64,000 nucleotides of DNA from Litomosoides sigmodontis (taxonomy: Eukaryota; Nematoda; Chromadorea; Rhabditida; Onchocercidae). Location: positions 4,995,001 to 5,059,000 of the forward strand of contig OY718807.1 in NCBI GenBank assembly GCA_963070105.1. The letters run 5' to 3'. The notes beneath the pieces were generated by a model. It searched no databases. It was given only the letters and a program-made list of their open reading frames with translations, and was not told the DNA's origin. This document shows positions 54,528 through 64,000 of this stretch, in pieces. Position numbers and translations under genes: made by a program. The number at the start of each line of letters is the position of its first letter. Position 1 is the first letter of the stretch.

Positions 54528-57500
54528 TAAAATTTTCTCAATGGAATACAACATAAATTATACTGAAATTGCTCTTTTTTTGGATTTGTAAGGTTTTAAT
54601 TTCACTCGGAAATCCAGAAAGGGAGACTATGTGCTTTTGATATCGTTGTCGAAATTAGACGACTTAGGAATAAAGAACTTTCCATCGATTTGCTGAACTG
54701 GCAGCAATGTAATTTGCGCTGTAGCAGTCAATCAATAATGTTGCTTATAAGCATTCCATATTTTGAAAGTAACACTCCGTTACAACAGATCATTTCCTCA
54801 CCGTTTGAATTTCAGTTTCCACTGAACACTGCTGACGCGGATGACTTATTCTCTCCTTCACGAAATTTCGGGTGCAACTGATAAAATTTGTTCACTCACT
54901 GTCTGGATCATTGATCAGGAAGAGATTGGCTTGGATGTGGACGGTGGTAGGTTGACGAGAAGAGAAGAGGTAGAGAGGACTGAGGGAAAGAAGTGATGAA
55001 CCTATCTCCCACGCACGTCTATACGTATATAGCAAGAGTGTAGAGGTGCATATCCCGTTGTATACGACGATAAATACGTGATGTGAGCGGAAAAAGATAA
55101 AGCAAGGCTTGCTTACAACGTAATGATTGAAAAATAGATTAATTATCAGGCGGAAAATATTCAAATTTTAGCTGACTTCCGACTGATAGCAGTGATAAGC
55201 GAGTGAGTGAGGAATATTTCTTCAGCACAAATCATTTTAGACATATTTGTTGCAAAATTATTTCGAATTTTACAAAGAATTGAAATGCATATGGTTTCCC
55301 TATTTTTGTTCAATTTAACTTATCACCACCATTGTAATTCCTACGGTGCTTAGCAAGACCAAGTCAATCAGTCAATCAAATCAAATCAATCCTATTGATC
55401 TAAAGCTTGTGGATCAGTAAGGTTGTTGCACTCAAACGCAAGCTGAAAATTTAAACAGTCATGTATGATTTAAAATATAAAAACCACACCATAGACGGAT
55501 ATTCTTCTTTACACTGTCCATCTCCCTATGAGAGTGTAAAAACGAGGAGTTTAATAAAATCTCTCGGAGCCAATTAATTGAGAGTAATTGTTACTTTTAC
55601 AATGTGAGATAGCTATCATCACATTTAAAAATTATATTATTAGTTCACTGAGTTCCTTATCACTGATATGATAATGCTCGAAATTACTAAAAACAATTGT
55701 GATGTAATAACAATTGCAGCTAAAAAAATATGAAATGCAATGCACAGATAAACAACGGTTAAACAATCCGCTCAATTTATGACTCAGCGATCGCTTACAC
55801 AATTATTATGAATTGCAATAATTGTGGAAAGTTAGCTGGAAGCTCTGCCTGAGACTATCTCAAAGATGACGAATTATCAGATATGAGCAGTCCAGTTGTT
55901 CCGAAATTTCCGATGGCAATAATTAGCCATGCAAGTTGCAATCTCAAACTAAGTAAAGTTTAACGTAAATACAAGCACACATCACTTGGCTGACAAGCTT
56001 CATTAGCTAATCTTCGAAATTTAGTTCAACGCTGTCACAATTTTAATAATTTCAGAGGATGAATGGATCTCAGGCCTCTGAGAGCAGCCAGTGAAGGTTG
56101 TAAGAATGGCGAAAATGTGGCACATTTCTGCTTTTTTCTATCTCAAATTTTGCAATTTGCTTCTTTTGTTGCTTTAGGAAACAATATTTTGAGGTGCAAA
56201 AAAAACTGAGAAAATCGAAAAATTGCCAAATATACTTCCATGAAGAAAGGGTGTAATTAATTAATTAATTATGTTTACAATATTATTTCATTACGTTTGT
56301 CATGATTAAAGCGGTTTTTTTTCAGCATATTATCGATACTATCTTTTTTTCAAATATCAATTTATTCCAAAAAAAAGTGATGAAAATGTGGTGGACAATT
56401 TGAAAAATTCAACTTTTTCAACGGAATGCGTCCAGAAACTGAATGTTAAACCAATAAGGATCAGTTCGATGAGGAAACTTTTATCCAATCACTTCTTTCT
56501 CAAAAAGAAAATTCCTTTTTTTGGAAATTTACAAAATTTTCTATTGTTAATTGAACATACAACAAAATTTTTTCAAATTTCCTACATTATTTTAAAAATT
56601 TACTAGGAATAATGCAATGCTGGAATTTGGAAACTTTTTTTTTCTTAAGAAAATTGCTTTTGATCAGATAACAGTAGCCGTAAAAGCTGCTAGAAAATAA
56701 TAATTGAAGAAGATGGACGTTTTTTTTCTTTCGATGGAAATTTTAGTTTTACTCTTTCGCTGAGAGGAAAAAAGCTTTAAGCGAGCATAATTTATTAATT
56801 TCTGATAATAGAAATTAATTTGACAATTGTCAAGTACACTTGCTGCATGGATGGCATGTAATCCACGTGATTAAATGGCATCAGAGGAGCACGTCGTCCC
56901 CAGCCCCAGCCGACATAATGAAAAAGGATGTTTCAATTTAATTCCGACACACATCCTTACAACGACACCAAAGTTTTAGTGATCAATTAATCTCTTATTG
57001 ATTGATTACGCGTTACTTTCAGTGAGTAAGTAAGCCAACATGCGATCCCTTTTACTAGCACATTGCGAGTGGTATATTTGATAAATGTTCTGAGTATCAT
57101 TCATTTAATTCAATTGAATACCCTTTTTTCTCATTTTTATTAAAAAACTAAAACGAACACTTGTAAAACGGTGAGAGAAGACACAACCGGACGTGTGTAC
57201 GATGAACGAACTGCTGCAGTTCGCTGCCATACTTGTTGTCCACCAAACTTGTTTTCACATTTTACTCAACTTATCATCATGCAAGGTAAAAAATTCGAAC
57301 ACTTGGAAGTGATACTTGAGATATACGACCTCTTACAATGATCTTTTTTCCCCAAACGATCTTTTTTTCTATCCAACATATTTATCGAATGTAAAGTTGA
57401 TGGCTTATCTGAGCGACCGCTTCCTGAACAAACTTTAATTAATTATCACTTCCAAGGGTTTACAGCGTCTGAAGCAATGATCATGTGCAACGGCATAACA

Positions 57501-59682
57501 AATGAACTGGTCAGGGAGTTGAAATGGTCATTTATTATTAACTCTCTTTCCACCTGCTAAACTATGCTTCCTTCAGGTCTTTTTTTTTGATTTCTAAGAA
57601 GGAGGTGATAACGGAAAGAGTTACTGAAATTCAATTGAAATAAAAATAATTCCCTGTTGCATCGACAACCATCCTTTCGTCTGTCTCGAATAACTATTTT
57701 TAGCTAACAGGTCAGCTCTATTTCCATCAAATTATTTCTTATTTCATTTTAATCGAAAAGTTTAATGGGAAATTACGCAGGTTAATTTTGACCGTTTTCT
57801 GGATCAGCGAAATATATGCCGTACTTTTTTTCAACAAATCTTTCCTGCAGCTTTTCAATGAATGCTTAAAATTTCATTTTCAAAAGCCTTCCTTGTAACT
57901 TCCACAACCTGAGATTTGCGTGATTGCTGAGAGAAGTGGCAGATAGTAGTGGACTGGTCATTTCATATTTGATTTATTCAAGGAAATAGGAAGATCGCTT
58001 TCATCACTTCGTTGAGCTTTTCAATTGAATGCTGCGTGGTACGAGGAAGAAGTTCACACAATTCTCACTGAACCTACGATCGCATTCTCTTTCCTCTCTC
58101 TCTCTTTGCATCTCTTTCTCTGCATTTCGTTAACCACGAAAGAGGGAATTTTTGAAATTTTAATGTTTAAAACGTTTCAAATTTTTTCACTTTCCTTCAA
58201 TTACAGTGTGCTTTAGATTCATCGATATGCAAATTTTTGCAGCAAAAAGGAATAAACAGAGGGAATTGTTTTAGTCGATGAACACACATGAATGTTTTGA
58301 ATTGTTTTAATGAAGAAATTCAGAGATATAATCATTCTTAATTTCCGACGATCACTCGCTGTTTCTGCTAACTTCCATGGAACTGCTTGATTGGCATATG
58401 CTCTCAGTGGTAGTGAAAATATCTTTCTTATCTTAAAAATGGTAGTGAAATACTTCCTGTCATTTAAAAAAGGTGAACATGCAGCTCACTTCAACGTAAT
58501 GAGAAATAATAGATAAATTATGCAATTCGCACATTTCACAAAACGAATGGTTTATTTCAGAATGGACCATTTAACATAGTTTCCACTGAAACTAATTGCT
58601 CAACAAAGTTTGCTGGCGTACTAATTTTTTGAATTTTATGCATTTAACTTGAAGCTCCATTGTTGTATTGCCACTTTTCGAAAGATGTTAGCACACATTT
58701 AAATTTCACAAGGTGGTGAAGGTTGATTTAAGACACCGTGAATGAGTTCCTTCTGAATTTTATGGAAATGAAATCGAAATGCAAATGCGTGTTAAGCATA
58801 AGAGAACAGATACCGCAGGTTGAATGTGCTTTTCAAAAGTGATTAATTGGAGCGGTAGCAGTGGTGCAGGAGGGGAGGGGGATATTTCATTAAAATACTT
58901 TTCATACAAACATCTTCAAAGAAAAAAAATGCCTTAAATTATCGCACCTAATTGATTTTTATTGTGCTGAAGGTGCGGCGATTCTTGGAAAATGTGGAAG
59001 GTCATTTCATATTCAAAACTTGACATTTTCATTTTTTCAGTTCTCAAAACGAACATGAAAATTACAAATAATTGCTGGCATCGTTCAGCTCTACAAAGAA
59101 GGAAGTAAGAGTGAAGTGAAATTTTTCAAAAAAAATTTTACTAAATGTGAGGACGGATCTTTGTTATCACCAAAAAAGTTATATAAATCCTATTATCAGC
59201 GGTAACATGACGGAAAGAAGAGAGAAGAAAAATGGAATGAAAGGAATCGCTGGTAATGCTACATTTAACAAACCGGATAATGTTATTTCAGTTCAACCTT
59301 TTTTTCAAATTTTAGAAAATGTTGAAGTTTTTTTTGCCGTTTATTGAGCATATAACTTTTAGTCTGAAATCTGCTTTAATATCAAATGTGTCAAAAAAAT
59401 GATAGATTTTTGAAATAAAATTTACCCGTTTTTTGGAAATTGTACTACTTGCAATTCATGAAAATGCAGCACTCATTATCATATTGAGTTTTCTATCTTT
59501 TTTCATCCATCCCTCTTTGTTTAAACATTTCATGCAGCCGCTCCACGTACTTTCGGAATGTCACACAACGTGGCTGACTGCTTTAGTTGACTGCTTGATA
59601 ATTCATACATTTTCGAATTGCGTAAATGATAACTATCATCATCACAGAAAAAAAAAGAGTTGAATGTGCGTGCCTTCATCCC

Positions 59683-59719
59683 ATCAAATATACAGTACAG
59701 AAATCAAATATACAGTACA
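59683..59719. repeat. Short tandem duplication
   Basis: ATCAAATATACAGTACA occurs twice at a 20-bp period. Confidence 0.9.
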
Positions 59720-61539
59720 TTTCATTTCTACCGAAATGGAGTTTACAGGAGACATGTAGAATCGCTACAGTAAATTTAACCATTTTATTCTGTCGGTTGT
59801 TGAATTTCTTCAAAAATAATTTCAAATATGCATCGTTTTATCAGTTGATGAAAAATAATTGACGCAAAAATGGAGAATAATGCTATATTTAAATATGTTT
59901 TCCAAATCATTCATATTTTACGCGCGTACCGTATGACACAGTTATTTGTTAGCAAGTTTTTGGTAAGTGAATGAGGAAGTTGTTTTTTTTGCTTTTCAAA
60001 CTATCATGATTTCAAAATTTTTAAAATTTATTTCCAATGATTTACACTCGCAGAGCAATGACATACTGTGAGTAATGCATCCAATTTGCTAAGAGTAAAA
60101 AATTAATTTTTCTTTTGAATTTACGCTCGATTATGTAAAATTAATTAAATTTCAAATTGTTGAAAAATTACGTATGCAAACAATTGGAATTGCATTCATG
60201 CTTATCCGTGAACTTTTGATGATTCACTGCTAGCACTGGCAACTATTCAATTTGAAATATTTCAGAACAAAAAAAAACTGAACGATAAAATTAAATTATT
60301 TTTTGAGGTAAAAAACGTCGTAAAAGCACATATTTTAGCATTAAAATAAATGAAATGAGACTACGCTTGCTGTTCATAATTTTTTATGTCTCCCTTTTTC
60401 CAAGAATTTGATTTGCAATTCAATTTAAAAATTTCAATGACGCTGTGTGTCGCTTTTTTTCACTTATTTTTCAGTTCACAACCATTTCTTACGTTTGTAG
60501 TGGTGCAAGCGAGAACTAGTATTTTACTACAGGAATTCAATTTACTCATTTTTCGACTTTTTTTTATTGCTCACTGTAAAACGATCTACTTTTGGGGTTT
60601 TGTTTTTGGAAATCTTTCGGAATATTTGAGAGAAGTGAAAACGACGAGTTGAAATTCAATTAATCAAATAATGAAGCTTCGCTACACACTTCTGCCATTA
60701 CTTTTGATGTCTTACTGCGCAAAGCAGTTTGCGCCAATTACCGCCCACATTGCCTTCATAAAAGATATGCAGCTAGCAATGAGGCAATATTTACACGCTG
60801 GAAGCATTTCGTTCACAAGTTTTCCATGATCCCAACGTACCTCTTTCTTTCAAAACTCTTCAAAATTTTTAATAAATATATCCCACCTGTTGAATTGATT
60901 GATAATAAATGCTGTAGGTGTAGTTACTTTTTTTACGCTTTTCAGTATGAAATTTTTTGAATTAACACTTAAGCATAGTAGCAGGCAGAAAGAAATCGGA
61001 CCTATTACGACTAAGCTAAGTTTGTAAATCATTGCTTTGTTTGCATCAAGCGATTATATAAAAATTTTAATTATTTAAATTGCTGTTTATCAGTTCACTT
61101 TCTCTATGTTAATTGGTAGTAAAAGACATGGAAGAATTGTTTAGTCCAAGAAAATATTGAGGAAAATGTGTGTGTTAGGATTTTTCCACGGTTTGCCAGT
61201 CACAGAATCGAATGAAAATTTCTTTTCTAAATATTTCAAAATTTCTTTTTATTTTTTTCCCTTTTAAGAGATAAATTTGAGAGATTTCTTGCTAAGTAGA
61301 AAACATTTCAAACATAATATCGTCTTTTGTTTAATTTGCAGCCTTAACGGAATAGAATTAATCTTTCCATTTCCTCTATCCTTTTTCGTTTACTCAAAAA
61401 TGTAATACTTCCCGCCCTCCATTTTTAACCCACACATATACACTGAGGCTTGTGGCTGTGTTCAACTAATTTTCTGTAAAATTTTATTTCTAAAAATATT
61501 AATGCAAGGTTTGGGAAAAGACGGAAAAGGATTATTAAG

Positions 61540-62461
<922 letters not shown>

Positions 62462-64000
62462 GTTGTAGTAACACAGGTAATGTTGATATCCGGGAGCTTT
62501 TTGAAATAGTATTGTAGGTTTGTTGTGTGCTGTGGTAGGATGGGTTAACGCTGCCTATTGTAGCTTTTCAGGAGGTTATTCGATTCCATTTACCAATTTG
62601 TGGTGTGATAGAAGTGCTGCTTTCCTTGTGATTATTGACGAAGGGTACAGCTTATTAATAGCTTGTTAGCAGAATAATGGCTTGCAAAAGAATATTAAAA
62701 GCTTGCAAGTTTACAAGTGCTGGTAGAGCGAATGGCTGATATCGTAACTTCAGATGGGAAGGTGAATCTAATGAGAATTAGTTGGTGTGGCCGGTAACTT
62801 TCAATTGATTCGCGCCATGTAGGAGTGGTTTAATTGTTTGCAAATTAAGAATTTGAGACAGTTGGTTTATAATGCTAGCGGAAGAATTACATTGGTGAAA
62901 TCTGACACTCTTGGGAGCCAGATTACATTGATGATGAAGTAGGTGAAAGTGGCTTTTTAAAACAACGATTAAATAGATATCTAACTTGTACATAGTTAGC
63001 AATCATCTGTGAGGTCACCGCTAGGATATTGTCAGCATAGTAGCTGGGAGGTTATTTTTCAATATTACTTTCAAATTCTCAACAGTTCACGTAGGAAAAA
63101 ATGTTGTAGTTTTGCAAGCTAATTTTACAAAATCATATCCATTCAATAATATGGTAAGCGCGTAAGTGTAAGTAAAATAAAATTCCTTGCAAAAGATGCA
63201 AAAGTGAACTGATAGAGATATCCAGGAAGATGATGGAGTAATGGAAATAGAATGACTGATAAGTACATTGACATTTCCTATTGGTACTTAAAAGTGCTGA
63301 AAAATTTGACGAAAGAGAGAATGTGTAAGGTGAGATGAAAGAGGAGAAGAGAGAGAAAGACGTCATGTACGTTTTACTGATATTTTTACTTTCCACAAAA
63401 CAAGTCCTAGATTTCATGTTGTACGAATGAAAATTAGAACAGATTATGGAAACATCCAGCAGCTTTTTAAAAAAACGTAACACAGCAAATTACGGGGTCA
63501 TCTTACTCTCGGGCACGTGAAGAAAGTAAGGGAAGTGGATTGACCGCTGCGCTGCTGCTCCCGAGATGGATTAGAGCGATTGGCTGTTATACTTTAAAAG
63601 CTTCAAAAAAAGTTTCATCTCAGACATGCTGTGATTTATTTCACTTCCTTCTCACGTAAAACCCGCAACTTCTTTGTTCATCAACTGTAACCGAGAGATA
63701 GAGAAAAGAGGTGAGATTGTGCTGTGCGATCGCTTCTTATCCGATCGCTCTTTCTCCATCACCTCGGATCGTTCAACGACTGCGCAATCGTTTCCCACAA
63801 TGTGTTTTCTCTTTCCTGGCACCATAAAAATGCATAAAATGAAATAATTTTTCGATCTTTTCAAAGTTTACTTTCCTGTATGAAAATCATTTACAAGATC
63901 AAAGAGTCGTGGAATCTTTTCCTTTGAGTAATTATCAATAAAGTTTCGTTTTTTGTTCAATTCTGAAAAAACTTTAAATCTGTAACAATGCATATACAAT
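62462..64000. other. Window end, no gene recognised
   Basis: 1.5 kb of unique A+T-rich sequence. Minus-strand open frames at 62,778-63,002 and 63,133-63,483 lack family resemblance or splice structure. Confidence 0.5.

Overview
This is a stretch of nuclear DNA from a nematode, probably a chromadorean and possibly a spirurid or filarial parasite; the species cannot be named from the sequence. The evidence is A+T-rich DNA, multi-exon genes with GT..AG introns whose 3' sites follow the nematode TTTTCAG type, spliced-leader-like acceptors 8-18 nt upstream of several start codons, and a nematode-style gene set: HSP12-type small heat-shock protein, two UNC-1/MEC-2-type stomatins, DPFF-1-type d4 protein and SFT-1-type SURF1. 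Exon chains were built by hand; each recognised gene closes in frame from start to stop.

Layout: (1) 0.1-1.6 kb, a short RCC1-repeat gene (-). (2) 4.2-6.2 kb, mitochondrial 3-hydroxyacyl-CoA dehydrogenase (+), tail to tail with (3) 6.7-12.7 kb, the nuclear cap-binding subunit NCBP1/CBP80 (-, 21 exons). (4) 12.7-20.2 kb, mostly non-coding, with one unrecognised ORF at 14.4-14.8 kb and a long ATCT array. (5) 20.2-22.6 kb, stomatin A (+). (6) 24.86-33.25 kb, a large, nearly perfect inverted repeat. Its arms are 3,032 bp, each carrying an identical copy of a small heat-shock gene with paired TTCnnGAA boxes, and they flank a 2,324-bp spacer that holds an entire EB1 microtubule plus-end protein gene. 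(7) 33.9-36.4 kb, SURF1 cytochrome oxidase assembly factor (-), divergent from (8) 37.3-40.7 kb, a d4/DPF double-PHD chromatin protein (+). (9) 40.7-50.5 kb, no recognised gene. (10) 50.5-54.4 kb, stomatin B (+). (11) 54.4-64 kb, no recognised gene, with a very long compound AAT/AAAT microsatellite.

The genes are unrelated housekeeping and structural genes rather than a pathway. The most interesting structure is the inverted duplication: its two arms could recombine and flip the spacer with EB1 intact, and EB1's 3' flank runs into arm sequence that would be the same in either orientation. I saw only one base difference between the arms, so the structure is either a very recent or gene-converted duplication, or an assembly artefact that needs checking. 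I saw no CRISPR array, complete transposon, rRNA or convincing tRNA.
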